Below are positions 26,299 through 35,790 of a DNA stretch of 64,000 nucleotides, in pieces; position 1 is the first letter of the stretch; the number at the start of each line of letters is the position of its first letter. Source of the DNA: CAWHPS01 sp963831235. GTDB taxonomy: Bacteria; Fibrobacterota; OXYB2-FULL-49-7; JAEUSG01. The stretch is taken from positions 1-64,000 of the forward strand of contig CAWHPS010000059.1 of the NCBI GenBank assembly GCA_963831235.1. The letters run 5' to 3'. A model generated the notes under the pieces. That model worked only from the letters and a program-made list of their open reading frames with translations. It was not told the DNA's origin and made no database searches. A program made the translations under genes and the position numbers.

Positions 26299-28086
26299 TC
26301 AGAAAGCCGGTTGCATTCCCCAACTCGGTTCTTCTTTCCGTTTTATATCCAAGGTCTCATGAAGAGTTTCAAATTCATCTTCACTTAACTTGTCTTTAAG
26401 TTCGGTTTCCAGTATACGGAAATGCTTCTCAGGAATGTCCACATAAAGAACATCTCCCTCTTCAAAGTCTTTTCCATGAATAGCATTTTTAATGGCCATG
26501 GCCACTTTTTGACCACGAGGGGTAGATTTTTTATTATCTCCCTTATCCTGCATACTTTCCACAGTACCCACAATTCCACCATCTTCTCGAATAAGAGTGG
26601 CGCCTTGTTTTACAGTTCCACTTAAAACTTCAATTCCCGCAATAGCTGGTTTACTTTGTCTAAATACTAATTTGGGTATAATTCGTATTTTTGCAGGTTT
26701 GATAATGGCATCCATCCATTCTTTCTTTCTCTTCTCTTCAATAGACTTAATCCATGCTTCATAATCTTCAGTAATTTGATATATGACATTACCATCAAAT
26801 ACCTTTACATCAGTATTTTTTAGTTCCTCTGCAGCTGATGGTAGAATTTTAACATTAAATGCAATAATTACTCCATGCAGAACATCTTCTTTTTGAACAA
26901 TGTCTGCATCAACCACGTCTCGTCGGGAAACATCACCAATATCAGCTATTCTTATAGGAATGTCAATATCTTTTAATAAATTGACTAAAGCTTCTAAAGA
27001 TCCTAATGTATCTGCTTTTACCAGAATACCTGTTTCTTCAGTGTCAATTTTTATATCATCAATTTCACTAAGCATTTCCTGACGAACATTATCTAAATCT
27101 CCCCTTGCAACTCGTAAAGGAGATCCAGCCACTACGTTTTCAATGTTAGGTGCTACAATTTTAATTCCTGCAGCAGCCACAACTTCGTCAACTTTTTGGA
27201 ATCTCTTTTTAGCTTCCCTTATTTCTTCTAGAGGTAAGGGTTTTAAAAGAGATCTGATTTTAGTGGTAATTACATCATCAGTGACCATAAGTGCAATATT
27301 ATCATTCTTTTTAATAATTCCATCATAAATAACTGCATCAATAGTCAATCCCAATCCGATTTCTTCTTTAACTTCCAATATAGTTCCTTTGGCTGGGGAA
27401 TCTGTTTCGATTTGTAATTGTTCCTGTAAATATTGCTGAGCTAATCCCATAAGCATGGTAAGAAGTTCAGGTATTCCTTCACCCGTTTTAGCACTAATTG
27501 GAACGATACTGACCTGGGAAGCAAAATTAGTAACTCTATCAAATCTTTCTGATTCAAATCCTTCATTATGAAGAATTCCCACCAATTCATATAAATTGGT
27601 TTCAAGGGTTTGTTGAATATTACTGGATTGCTTTGAAAATGTTTCCATAAATGAAGCACCTTCATGAACTTGCCATCCATATGTCCTGTCTATTTTATTA
27701 GCAGCGACAATGAAAGGAGTTTTATACATTTTAAGTATATTAAGCGCCTCATAAGTTTGAGGCTTAAAACCTTCCTTCATATCAACAATTAAAATAGCTA
27801 AATCTGCCAGTGCTCCACCTCTTTTTCTAAGGGTGGTAAATGCTTCATGTCCTGGTGTATCAATAAAAAATAGTCCTGGCATGGTATCTTTGATAGTGAG
27901 TTTATCTAAAAAGTTCCCACATATGTTTTCAATGATTTCCATTGGTATTTCTGTTGCTCCGATGTGCTGGGTGATTCCTCCAGCTTCTTTGCTTGCAATT
28001 GCACTGCCTCTAATAAAATCCAGTAAAGTGGTTTTACCATGGTCTACATGACCTAGTACTGATACAATTGGTGATCTGATTTTCAT
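26299..28086 (-). CDS. infB: Translation initiation factor aIF5B (IF-2 homologue)
   Basis: GTPase for subunit joining, about 595 residues. I start it at ATG 28086 (MKIRSPIVSVLGHVDHGKTT) because the longer frame to 28107 adds seven residues not seen in the family. The P-loop GHVDHGKTTLLDFIRG is near residues 12-27, and switch II FIDTPGHEAFTTLRKRGG near 75-92. NKIDR is near 130. Domain III carries VKADTLGSLEALVNLL. The archaeal C-terminal helical pair ends the protein. Confidence 0.96.
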   Translation of the reverse strand: MKIRSPIVSVLGHVDHGKTTLLDFIRGSAIASKEAGGITQHIGATEIPMEIIENICGNFLDKLTIKDTMPGLFFIDTPGHEAFTTLRKRGGALADLAILIVDMKEGFKPQTYEALNILKMYKTPFIVAANKIDRTYGWQVHEGASFMETFSKQSSNIQQTLETNLYELVGILHNEGFESERFDRVTNFASQVSIVPISAKTGEGIPELLTMLMGLAQQYLQEQLQIETDSPAKGTILEVKEEIGLGLTIDAVIYDGIIKKNDNIALMVTDDVITTKIRSLLKPLPLEEIREAKKRFQKVDEVVAAAGIKIVAPNIENVVAGSPLRVARGDLDNVRQEMLSEIDDIKIDTEETGILVKADTLGSLEALVNLLKDIDIPIRIADIGDVSRRDVVDADIVQKEDVLHGVIIAFNVKILPSAAEELKNTDVKVFDGNVIYQITEDYEAWIKSIEEKRKKEWMDAIIKPAKIRIIPKLVFRQSKPAIAGIEVLSGTVKQGATLIREDGGIVGTVESMQDKGDNKKSTPRGQKVAMAIKNAIHGKDFEEGDVLYVDIPEKHFRILETELKDKLSEDEFETLHETLDIKRKEEPSWGMQPAF

Positions 28087-28297
28087 GCTAGGATCTCGGA
28101 TATTCAATGGTTATTTGATATTGATTCAGATATTGATTAATAAATAATCAATGGAATATTAAATTTATAAATGATTATACTACTAATTAATTTAAGAACG
28201 AATATTCTGAATCATTTATAAATCCATATATTATATTCTAATATTTGTAATATTGTCACTTAAATTAATGTATTATTTAAAGAAGAGAAAAATGGGT

Positions 28298-28753
28298 TTA
28301 TAATTCGTAGATTAAGTTAGTATCAGGCATTTCATATTCTACGATTTCAGTCTCATCAAAGAACAGAGCGATTTCTCTTTCTGCTGATTGTGGAGAATCT
28401 GAAGCGTGAATAATGTTTCTACCCATATCGATAGCAAAATCTCCTCTTATTGTTCCTAAATCAGCTTCTTTTGGATTGGTTGCACCAACCATTTTCCTAA
28501 TTAAACTGATACAGTCATCGCCTTGAATTACCATGGCTAGTACTGCAGAAGAGGTGATATACTCTACTAAACCACCGAAGAAAGGTTTCTCACTGTGCTC
28601 ACCATAATGCTCTTTAGCAAGATCTTCACTAATATGCATTAATTTAGCAGCGACAATTTGGAGTCCTTTTTCTTCAAATCTACTTAATACTTGTCCCATT
28701 AACCGTCGTTGGACAGCGTCGGGTTTCATCATAACGAAACTTTTTTCCATCAT
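28298..28753 (-). CDS. ndk: Nucleoside diphosphate kinase
   Basis: Transfers phosphate between nucleoside tri- and diphosphates through a phosphohistidine. 151 residues. The active-site segment is IIHASDSPQSAEREIALFF, with the histidine near residue 116. VMMKPDAVQRRLMGQVLSRF and LVEYITSSAVLAMV are other signatures. ATG 28753 overlaps the L24e stop (TGATG). Confidence 0.96.
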   Translation of the reverse strand: MMEKSFVMMKPDAVQRRLMGQVLSRFEEKGLQIVAAKLMHISEDLAKEHYGEHSEKPFFGGLVEYITSSAVLAMVIQGDDCISLIRKMVGATNPKEADLGTIRGDFAIDMGRNIIHASDSPQSAEREIALFFDETEIVEYEMPDTNLIYEL

Positions 28754-28911
28754 TCTTTAACCCATTTGACCTTTCTTGGAACTCTTCCAAGTTTAATCAT
28801 ATTTTTTTCGCATTTGCTTCCACAAAAGAAGTATACTGTACCATCTTTTTTAACATACATGGATCCAGTTCCTTCTTCCATGTCCTTTTTACAGAATGAA
28901 CATACTCTCAT
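28750..28911 (-). CDS. rpl24e: Ribosomal protein L24e
   Basis: 53-residue zinc protein of the large subunit. It starts at ATG 28911 with MRVCSFCKKDMEEGTGSMYV, continues VYFFCGSKCEKNM and ends VPRKVKWVKE. The four cysteines (CSFC, CGSKC) bind zinc. It is short and stop-overlaps ndk. S28e precedes it by 24 bases. Confidence 0.95.
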   Translation of the reverse strand: MRVCSFCKKDMEEGTGSMYVKKDGTVYFFCGSKCEKNMIKLGRVPRKVKWVKE

Positions 28912-28935
28912 GCACAACACCTTTCCTTGGTAAGA

Positions 28936-29142
28936 TTAAGGAGTTCTAATCTCCTTGGCTTCTCGAATGGTGTCTAGTAACATTAAAACGTCACCTTCGC
29001 GAATAGGTCCCATAATATTACGGGTAAGTATTCGGCCTTTGTCTCTTCCATCCAGAATCCTGCATTTAACTTGCATGACTTCACCAGTCATTCCAGTTCG
29101 TTTGAGGACCTCAATTATTTCCGCTGGAGTTCCTTCTTCCAT
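28936..29142 (-). CDS. rps28e: Ribosomal protein S28e
   Basis: 68 residues of OB-fold protein: TPAEIIEVLKRTGMTGEVMQ, then RILTRNIMGPIREGDVLML. The C-terminal TIREAKEIR is the normal family end. Located between L7Ae and L24e as in most Euryarchaeota. Confidence 0.96.
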   Translation of the reverse strand: MEEGTPAEIIEVLKRTGMTGEVMQVKCRILDGRDKGRILTRNIMGPIREGDVLMLLDTIREAKEIRTP

Positions 29143-29224
29143 ATAATCACCTTTAGATTAAATTGAAAAGCTAATTTGCTTTTCGGTAAAAATAGTTTGG
29201 AATATAATATTATTTATAATAATA

Positions 29225-29596
29225 TTATTTCTTGAGTTCTTCGATTTTTTCCACAACGTCTTTTACAAGGTCTTCGCCTTCTCCAGCATCAATGATACAT
29301 GCTGAAGCAGTTCCGACGTTTAAACCAGCTGCTCCGCCTACTTCATCTTTAGTAGGTAGGTATGCGTAAGGAATTTCTTTTTCCTCAGCCAGTACTGGTA
29401 TGTGAGCGACTATTTCTGCAGGTTCCACATCTTCAGCAACTAAAACTAATAGTGCGTTTCCCCTTTCAATGGCCTTGGTAACCTCATTGGTTCCTTTAGC
29501 CACCTTACCGGTGTCTCTTGCTATTTCTAATGCTTCTGCAGCTTTGTCAGCTAACTCTTGTGGTACTTCGAATTTTACGTAAATTGCTTTTGCCAT
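29225..29596 (-). CDS. rpl7ae: Ribosomal protein L7Ae
   Basis: Kink-turn RNA-binding protein of the 50S subunit, also part of box C/D, H/ACA and archaeal RNase P particles. The start chosen is ATG 29596 (MAKAIYVKFEVPQELADKA), with an AGGAGG just upstream; the longer frame is not homologous. The signature KGTNEVTKAIERGNALLVLV is near residues 34-53, and AEDVEPAEIVAHIP follows. 123 residues. It leads the long minus-strand run of translation genes. Confidence 0.96.
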   Translation of the reverse strand: MAKAIYVKFEVPQELADKAAEALEIARDTGKVAKGTNEVTKAIERGNALLVLVAEDVEPAEIVAHIPVLAEEKEIPYAYLPTKDEVGGAAGLNVGTASACIIDAGEGEDLVKDVVEKIEELKK

Positions 29597-30269
29597 ATTA
29601 TTTACCTCCTTTTTCATCTGGTATTTACCATCCATCGGCAAATATCGCAACAAAAATCTGTTTTTTTAATTGTTGCGAGTTCACAAATCTGTGATTTGTA
29701 ATTAGTACTTTTATATAATATTCATATATAAAAGTTGCTGATTTAACAGCTTAATTATGGATTAAGAGTGATTCTAAAAATCGTATTCCGATTAATATAA
29801 AAATTTTTATCCATAATTTAAATAAAAAGTTCTAAACTAATGTTAGTCTAGAGAATTAGACATATCATAGGTTGAGATTTATCCCTTATAAAGTTTTTCT
29901 ATAAATAATGAGTAATTGACAATTAAAACGAGTATTGATTGTAATTATATAAAAAACTTATTCCATGAGAATTTTTATTATTTAACTAATTTAATCAGGG
30001 TCTATTTTATTTTAATACTAATATTTTGACCAGAATTATAATTAATTAAATTTTAACTGTTATTTCTAATATTTTTAACAAAGATTAATAATATCTATAT
30101 TATTCTATAATTGATATTATTTCTGTCAATTATTTTATTAATTATTTTAATATATTTAATTTGAAAATAGGGATCTAATCTTTATTTAATGTAATCTATT
30201 ATTATTAAATGTATTATTAAAAATAAAAATTAAAACTTAAAATAAAAGAAGAGCAGTTATTAGTCTCAA
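29597..30269. other. AT-rich intergenic region with L7Ae promoter
   Basis: About 670 bases without a convincing ORF on either strand. A perfect 10-bp inverted repeat, CTTTTATATA (29708-29717) and TATATAAAAG (29725-29734), places a TATA-like box on each strand. On the minus strand it could start the L7Ae operon with a leader of roughly 90 bases. On the plus strand it would face an empty 500 bases, where an unannotated RNA is possible but not shown. Confidence 0.45.
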
Positions 30270-30473
30270 TTAGAGTCTTTTAACTGCTAATTCAATGTCA
30301 GAAGCTTTTACAGTTTTTCTTCCAGCATGTTTTGCTAGTTTAACGGCTTCTGCTGCAATAGCTTCGCCTTTTGCTTCTAGAGCTTTTGCTAATTCTTCTC
30401 GAGCGTCATCGCTCACTCTTTCTGCACCAGCATTTTTTATTATTCTTCCGATTGGAGCAATTGGTAATTCCAT
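30270..30473 (-). CDS. Archaeal histone (HMfA/HMtA family)
   Basis: 67-residue histone-fold protein that wraps DNA as dimers and multimers. It opens MELPIAPIGRIIKNAGAERV and ends GRKTVKASDIELAVKRL, with a helix-loop-helix-loop-helix layout and no tails. Shine-Dalgarno GAGGTGAT lies about 7 bases before the ATG. Downstream is the gap before L7Ae. Confidence 0.97.
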   Translation of the reverse strand: MELPIAPIGRIIKNAGAERVSDDAREELAKALEAKGEAIAAEAVKLAKHAGRKTVKASDIELAVKRL

Positions 30474-30518
30474 ATTTAATCACCTCATTTTATGTAATAT
30501 AATCTGTATTAATACTCC

Positions 30519-30526
30519 TATATAAA
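30519..30526 (-). promoter_or_regulatory. TATA box of the histone gene
   Basis: TTTATATA on the minus strand, about 46 bases before the histone start. A start site about 25 bases beyond it would leave a leader of roughly 20 bases that includes GAGGTGAT. Confidence 0.55.
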
Positions 30527-30713
30527 TTTATCGTTAATTTATGGGATTTTTGACAAATTTATATTGTATCTGCGCATGATAAGGTGATTTATATTGTTAT
30601 GGATGGATATGTAACTAACCATATGATATTTGGCCAGTCTTCAAAAAAAGGTAAGTTTTTATTGGTGGAATTTATCTAAAAAGAATTTAAAAATTTAGAA
30701 ATTAAAAGAGATA

Positions 30714-31907
30714 TTATCTCTTTATAATTTCTGATAATTTATTAATATCGGCTTCTACCTCTAAAGGTTCCACACAAGCATTAATTGCGGTGTTTGGATC
30801 TTTTAAAAGATGTCCAGTTACTATACAAACTACTTGTTCTCCTTTATCCACAACACCTTGATCAACTAGCTTCATAAGTCCTGCAATTGACGCAGCAGAG
30901 GCTGGTTCCACACCAATTCCTTCTTTCCGGGCAAGTAATTTTTGGGCCGAAAGTATCTCTTCATCAGTGACTGTTTCGGCATGTCCATTGGAATCATAGA
31001 TAGCTCGAAGAGCCTTAAGAGAACTTACTGGTGCACCAATTCTAATCGCAGTGGCCACTGTTTCTGGGTTCTCAACGGCCTCAATTTCGGTTTTCCCTTT
31101 GTTATAAGCATTTACTATAGGGCAGGCCCCTTCCGCTTGAATTCCAGTCATCATAGGCCTATCTTCAATAAATCCTGCTTCATAGAATTCACTAACTCCT
31201 TTCCATATGGCAGAAATATTTCCTGCGTTTCCTACAGGTAATATGATTCTGTCAGGAGATTGCCATTCTAGATCATCTACAATTTCAAATCCAATGGATT
31301 TTTGTCCTTCTAAACGGTAGGGGTTCACTGAATTGAGTAAGTATAATTGTCCTTCCAGGGCCAAAGCAGTAATGGCGTCTAAAGCTTCATCGAAATTTCC
31401 TTTAATGGATAGAACTTCTGCTCCATGGAACATGGCTTGGGCCAATTTTCCCAGGGCAACTTTACCTGATGGTAATAGAACCACACATCGGAGTCCGGCT
31501 CTAGCTGCATAAGCAGCCAAAGAAGCAGATGTGTTACCTGTAGATGCACATCCCACAGTAGATACTCCTAATTCCATGGCCTTGGTGATACCTACGCTCA
31601 TTCCCCTATCTTTAAAACTACCTGTTGGATTAGAACCTTCCACTTTAACATAGAGATCTATTCCTAATTCACTACCTAGTTTATCACACTTAACAAAAGG
31701 AGTTCCTCCTTCTTCCAAACTGACAATCTTAGTCTCATCCACAGGCATGAATTCTTTATATTTCCACATGGTCTGTTTTCTGCAACTGAATATATCTTTA
31801 GAGACGTCAGGATTACACACAACTTCTAAAACAGCTCCACAATCTGCACAAGTGTAAATTATTTCGTCTTTACTGTATTCTTTACCGCAAGATACGCATT
31901 TTATCAT
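30714..31907 (-). CDS. thrC: Threonine synthase
   Basis: PLP enzyme that makes threonine from O-phosphohomoserine. I start it at ATG 31907 (MIKCVSCGKEYSKDEIIYTC). A short N-terminal zinc ribbon (CVSCG, CADCG) precedes the fold-type II PLP domain, as in archaeal ThrC. The PLP lysine lies in NPTGSFKDRGMS near residues 91-102, and the phosphate loop is PVGNAGNISA near 217-226. 397 residues. A 240-base gap separates it from the histone gene. Confidence 0.95.
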   Translation of the reverse strand: MIKCVSCGKEYSKDEIIYTCADCGAVLEVVCNPDVSKDIFSCRKQTMWKYKEFMPVDETKIVSLEEGGTPFVKCDKLGSELGIDLYVKVEGSNPTGSFKDRGMSVGITKAMELGVSTVGCASTGNTSASLAAYAARAGLRCVVLLPSGKVALGKLAQAMFHGAEVLSIKGNFDEALDAITALALEGQLYLLNSVNPYRLEGQKSIGFEIVDDLEWQSPDRIILPVGNAGNISAIWKGVSEFYEAGFIEDRPMMTGIQAEGACPIVNAYNKGKTEIEAVENPETVATAIRIGAPVSSLKALRAIYDSNGHAETVTDEEILSAQKLLARKEGIGVEPASAASIAGLMKLVDQGVVDKGEQVVCIVTGHLLKDPNTAINACVEPLEVEADINKLSEIIKR

Positions 31908-32165
31908 GATATTCACCGTGATTAAAGTTTTATATTTTTTATAATTAATTTTTATAATTTTTAATTTTGTTAAATACCATTATTATTGATCTAATCCATA
32001 TAAAATAAATTAGTAAAATTTTTTTGGATATCCATCAATATGAAAAAAGTAGATTTTTAATATACTTTTTTTTATTTATATTTTCAAATGAATTAATTTA
32101 TTATTAGTTTAAATTTTATATTACCTATTTTTAATGAGATAAATTTAAAAAATACTTAAATTGAA

Positions 32166-32795
32166 TTAAATAGTTCCTTTTATGTACTGATACAATCCAA
32201 TAGTGAAATTGGCTTCAATTACAGCCGCAATTAACAATAGAACAATAGCAATTCCTAAAAGAATTAGTGATTCACTTAACTGATCTGATTGCAAGTTATA
32301 TACATGGGACAATTTTCCCAAAAAAGACCCATACCATGTTTCTTCTATTAGGTCTCTTATGAATGAATATACAAAATTGGCCAGTCTAAAGCCGGCAGCA
32401 CCAGCTATTATGAAACTTATAATTTCAAATATTCCATGAGGAACTGTTAAAAGGATAAAATCTGCTAGAGGTGCTTGTGTAGCAAAGTATCCTATGAATG
32501 CTCCATTCATAAATAGAAAATATACTGTAAATAATCCTAAAGTCACGCCTCCACCATAGACATAAAACATTACCTTCAAATTATTAGTGAAAAGAGATAA
32601 TGTAGTTAATTGTATTTCACCAGCAACAATACTCTTTTTAAATTGCTGTTGAATGGGGGCCAAGAAGAAATCAAATAAATGTAAATATCCTAAGAACATG
32701 GATGCAAAGAATATGATTGCTGAAAGTGCAAAATACGTTTCATTGTGTTTGTAAATGGCTTGTAGTGTACTTTCGTGTCGTTCTTTTTTTACCAT
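32166..32795 (-). CDS. Stage II sporulation protein M-like (SpoIIM/DUF95) membrane protein
   Basis: 209 residues with at least five hydrophobic helices, including ALSAIIFFASMFLGYLHLF, GLFTVYFLFMNGAFIGYFAT and LILLGIAIVLLLIAAVIEA. The motif VPHGIFEIISFIIAGAAGFR near 128-147 is the SpoIIM family signature (PHGxxE...AGxxG). Archaea do not sporulate; relatives are thought to be membrane proteins of unknown role. It precedes a 440-base empty stretch and is probably monocistronic. Confidence 0.8.
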   Translation of the reverse strand: MVKKERHESTLQAIYKHNETYFALSAIIFFASMFLGYLHLFDFFLAPIQQQFKKSIVAGEIQLTTLSLFTNNLKVMFYVYGGGVTLGLFTVYFLFMNGAFIGYFATQAPLADFILLTVPHGIFEIISFIIAGAAGFRLANFVYSFIRDLIEETWYGSFLGKLSHVYNLQSDQLSESLILLGIAIVLLLIAAVIEANFTIGLYQYIKGTI

Positions 32796-33236
32796 GTAAT
32801 TCCTCTTTAATGTTTTTTTGTATAGAATTTTTTAGTTTCTATTTTGATTATTGAATAATATAATCTGAGATATTGATTATTTATAATCGATTTCATATAA
32901 TTGAATAATTATCTATTATTTATATTCCATCATTAATGATTATATTGTTTTGTTTTATTAATAATCTTTTTTATAATATTTATATTTAAAAATTTGATTG
33001 ATAATTCTTTAATAATGTTATTAAAAGTTTAATAAAGGATTTAATTGATGCATGTTTGAATCTGTAGAATATTTTTTATATTAAACTAATAAATGTCATT
33101 AATTTATAGAATTTAATTTAAGAGATTTGTTTATAGTAACAATTCAAATTTAATTAAGTCAGAAAAAAATTTACAATTAATATAAAATTAGTTAATAAAA
33201 AAATAATGCATTGAAAAATATGGGAAAATAGGATGA
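32796..33236. other. AT-rich intergenic, no gene seen
   Basis: About 440 bases between trpS and the SpoIIM-like gene, almost entirely A/T. I see no coding frame, tRNA or strong hairpin. It should contain the trpS terminator and the SpoIIM-like promoter. Confidence 0.5.
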
Positions 33237-34343
33237 TTAGCAGACTTTTGCATCATCTAAAACTTTCTCAGCAATTTTTGCTCCTTTTTTCCTTTTTGAT
33301 GAAAAGTCTTCAAAGAATTTCTTCATTAAATCTGCAGTATGGGCCTTACATTCTCCACACATAATGTTCCCATTTTTACAGTCTTCTAGAATTTCCTGCA
33401 GTTTTTCATCAGATTCCATCAAGTGATATAGTAACATTTCATAGATAACACAGTGTGATGGGTCACCACCATTCTCTTGTTGCTCTTTAAGACTTTCTCT
33501 ACCACCTGTTTTTGCTGTTTTTACTTTCTTCTCAGCTTCTTCAATGGTATCACTTAAAAATATAGCTGTTTTAGGTTGGCTACTAGACATTTTGCCGCCA
33601 GTGAGGCCAGTTATAAATCTATGATAAGTAGAAGATGGAGCTATGAAATTAAACTGATTTTTAAATCTATCAGCAATGTCCCGGGTCAAGCGTATGTGTG
33701 GGTCTTGATCAGGTCCAACAGGAACCACAGTTGGTTTAGGGCCTCCAAATTCTTCTAATTGGGGGTGCAATATGTCTGCTACTTGAATAAGAGGGGCCTG
33801 CATGTGGGCCATATTAGTAGAGCCATTAAAACCATATATGGCCTTCATTTCATTAAATGTGACCTTTTTGGATAAAATATAGGATAAATCATTCACTAAC
33901 AAATTCTTTGACTGAAGATAAACATTGATATTGGATTTTTTAAAGTCGAGGCCTAGAGCAATATAATTAGTAATGTATTCATTTATAGCTAGTTCTCTGG
34001 AGGCTTCAAAATCTACCCCACGAGCAGAATAGGATTCCATATCTGCAATTGGGATGTAAATATCAGCACCATGCTTTTCATACCATATTATTTGATCAAC
34101 AACCATCTTATGACCAATATGCATTTTTCCACTGGGCATCATTCCAGTTATTACAGCGAAATCTTTTTTATCTCTTATTGCTTTGACTATTCTACCATAA
34201 TCACGCTGGCCAAAGATGATTCCCCTACGCATAAGCAAATGAGGATCATTTAAATCACTTAGTAAATCTTTAAATGGCTTAATACCAAATTGTTGCACTA
34301 ATTTTTCATAATCAACGTTAGAAGAGCCCCAAGGGTCTATCAA
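33237..34343 (-). CDS. trpS: Tryptophanyl-tRNA synthetase
   Basis: Class I synthetase. The most likely start is TTG 34343 (protein (M)IDPWGSSNVDYEKLVQQFG), because AGGTGAT lies just upstream and homologues begin with M-I-D-P-W; the open frame extends to 34379. Signatures: MPSGKMHIGHKM (HIGH), and KMSSSQPKTAIFL (KMSKS type, here KMSSS). DPHIRLTRDIADR is also typical. The late CGECK is a feature of archaeal TrpRS. About 368 residues. Confidence 0.93.
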   Translation of the reverse strand: MIDPWGSSNVDYEKLVQQFGIKPFKDLLSDLNDPHLLMRRGIIFGQRDYGRIVKAIRDKKDFAVITGMMPSGKMHIGHKMVVDQIIWYEKHGADIYIPIADMESYSARGVDFEASRELAINEYITNYIALGLDFKKSNINVYLQSKNLLVNDLSYILSKKVTFNEMKAIYGFNGSTNMAHMQAPLIQVADILHPQLEEFGGPKPTVVPVGPDQDPHIRLTRDIADRFKNQFNFIAPSSTYHRFITGLTGGKMSSSQPKTAIFLSDTIEEAEKKVKTAKTGGRESLKEQQENGGDPSHCVIYEMLLYHLMESDEKLQEILEDCKNGNIMCGECKAHTADLMKKFFEDFSSKRKKGAKIAEKVLDDAKVC

Positions 34344-34467
34344 ATGAATCACCTTATTTATATATAAAATTGACTTCAATAAAATTTAATTTATTTTTAT
34401 TAATTTAAATGTAATTGCAGATATTTTACTGATGGATTTAATTTAGATCTTTTTTAAAGAATATGTA

Positions 34468-34971
34468 TCATGGGCGAACCCATTCTATATTATAATATGT
34501 TATATCTCCTTCTTCATCTACCACGGCTAACATGAGATTCTTATTGACTCCATGAGCCACTCTAACATAGCTGGAAAAGTCCATAACATTCAAATCATAG
34601 TTTTCAGATATTACTCTGACTAAAAAATCAGAATGGCCGTCTCCCGGGGATTTTCCCCTTTCATACAGTCTAAATTCTGATCCGTATTTGAAACCAGTTT
34701 TAACTATATATCCTCTGTTTCTAAGGTCTTTAAAAACCTTGTATTTACTGTATAATTCTTTTTCTTTTAATAGGGACGTTAATTCATTTAATGAATATTC
34801 TTTTTCTTTTTCAAAAATGGAAATTTTTCCCTTTTCCAGTAAAAATACAGCTTCTATTAATGATAATTCAAGACGGTCATCTTCTAATTTTCCAAAGTGA
34901 CTTTTTTGGTTTATTTTCACGGAGGATGGATTAAATATTGTTACTACATCTCGAGATAATTCAGAACGCAT
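34468..34971 (-). CDS. endA: tRNA-splicing endonuclease
   Basis: Cuts tRNA introns at bulge-helix-bulge motifs. 167 residues, the homotetramer (alpha4) type. The catalytic triad is visible: Tyr in FRLYERGKSP, His in GHSDFLVRV and Lys in GVNKNLMLAVVD. The N-terminal half (LIEAVFLLEKGKI) is the structural domain. It lies upstream of trpS in the same direction. Confidence 0.94.
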   Translation of the reverse strand: MRSELSRDVVTIFNPSSVKINQKSHFGKLEDDRLELSLIEAVFLLEKGKISIFEKEKEYSLNELTSLLKEKELYSKYKVFKDLRNRGYIVKTGFKYGSEFRLYERGKSPGDGHSDFLVRVISENYDLNVMDFSSYVRVAHGVNKNLMLAVVDEEGDITYYNIEWVRP

Positions 34972-35135
34972 TTATTCACCTTTAAAATATAATTAGATGA
35001 TCATATATCATTATTCAACAAAAATATTAAATTTAAAGCATTTAAAAATATATAAAATAATTAAATTTCTAACTTTAAATTCTAATCTAATTTGGGTTAT
35101 TATTTAATTTAATTTAATTTAATATCTTGATTGAT

Positions 35136-35729
35136 TTACTCTATTATGGCATGCCTTTTTTTAAGATCCTGTTCTTTTTTACCTAAAAGTGCCATGAATT
35201 CAGCTATCAGGCCATCCAGAAACAAGTGAGTGCTGTCTTCAAATAGAGTTCCCATAGGTGTTAAATCATCGTAATTTCCTTTTAAAACATTGGAAGTGTA
35301 ATGTTTCCAGGGTTCTTTGGTTTTACTGTCAATACTTATTACCACATCAAGTAACTTACTTAAAGTTGATTCTAGGTTAGCTGTTATCCCGATTACACTT
35401 GCACCCACATCTTTAGAAGTTTCAGCAGCTAAAGTAACGGTTTTTGTTTCACCAGAACCAGATATGGCAATTAAACAGTCACTATCTTTTATAGCAGGAG
35501 TAGTTACATCACCTACTACATAAACTGTGAAACCCAAGTGCATTAATCGCATGGCAAACATTTTACCTACTAATTCAGATCGACCAGTACCTACAATAAA
35601 TACACAGTCGGAATTTATAATAGTTTCAATCATTTTAGAAACTTGTTCTTCCTCAATTTTATTGATAACTGCCAGTGCATGCCGGGTAATCTCTTCAGTT
35701 GTTTTTTTTATGATTTCCATTTTTTTCAC
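35136..35729 (-). CDS. hxlB: 6-phospho-3-hexuloisomerase (SIS domain)
   Basis: Interconverts hexulose-6-phosphate and fructose-6-phosphate; in methanogens the pathway supplies ribulose-5-phosphate. 197 residues. SIS features are FIVGTGRSELVGKMFAMRL near 44-62 and LIAISGSGETKTVTLAAE near 86-103. The late segment YDDLTPMGTLFEDS marks the PHI family. A GTG at 35729 or ATG at 35720 may be the start. The fused or neighbouring synthase partner is not in the window. Confidence 0.88.
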   Translation of the reverse strand: MKKMEIIKKTTEEITRHALAVINKIEEEQVSKMIETIINSDCVFIVGTGRSELVGKMFAMRLMHLGFTVYVVGDVTTPAIKDSDCLIAISGSGETKTVTLAAETSKDVGASVIGITANLESTLSKLLDVVISIDSKTKEPWKHYTSNVLKGNYDDLTPMGTLFEDSTHLFLDGLIAEFMALLGKKEQDLKKRHAIIE

Positions 35730-35790
35730 GTGATTAGTTTTATTTAATGCTAGGAACTAATAAATAACTGTTTTATGTCAAAAGGTCTAT

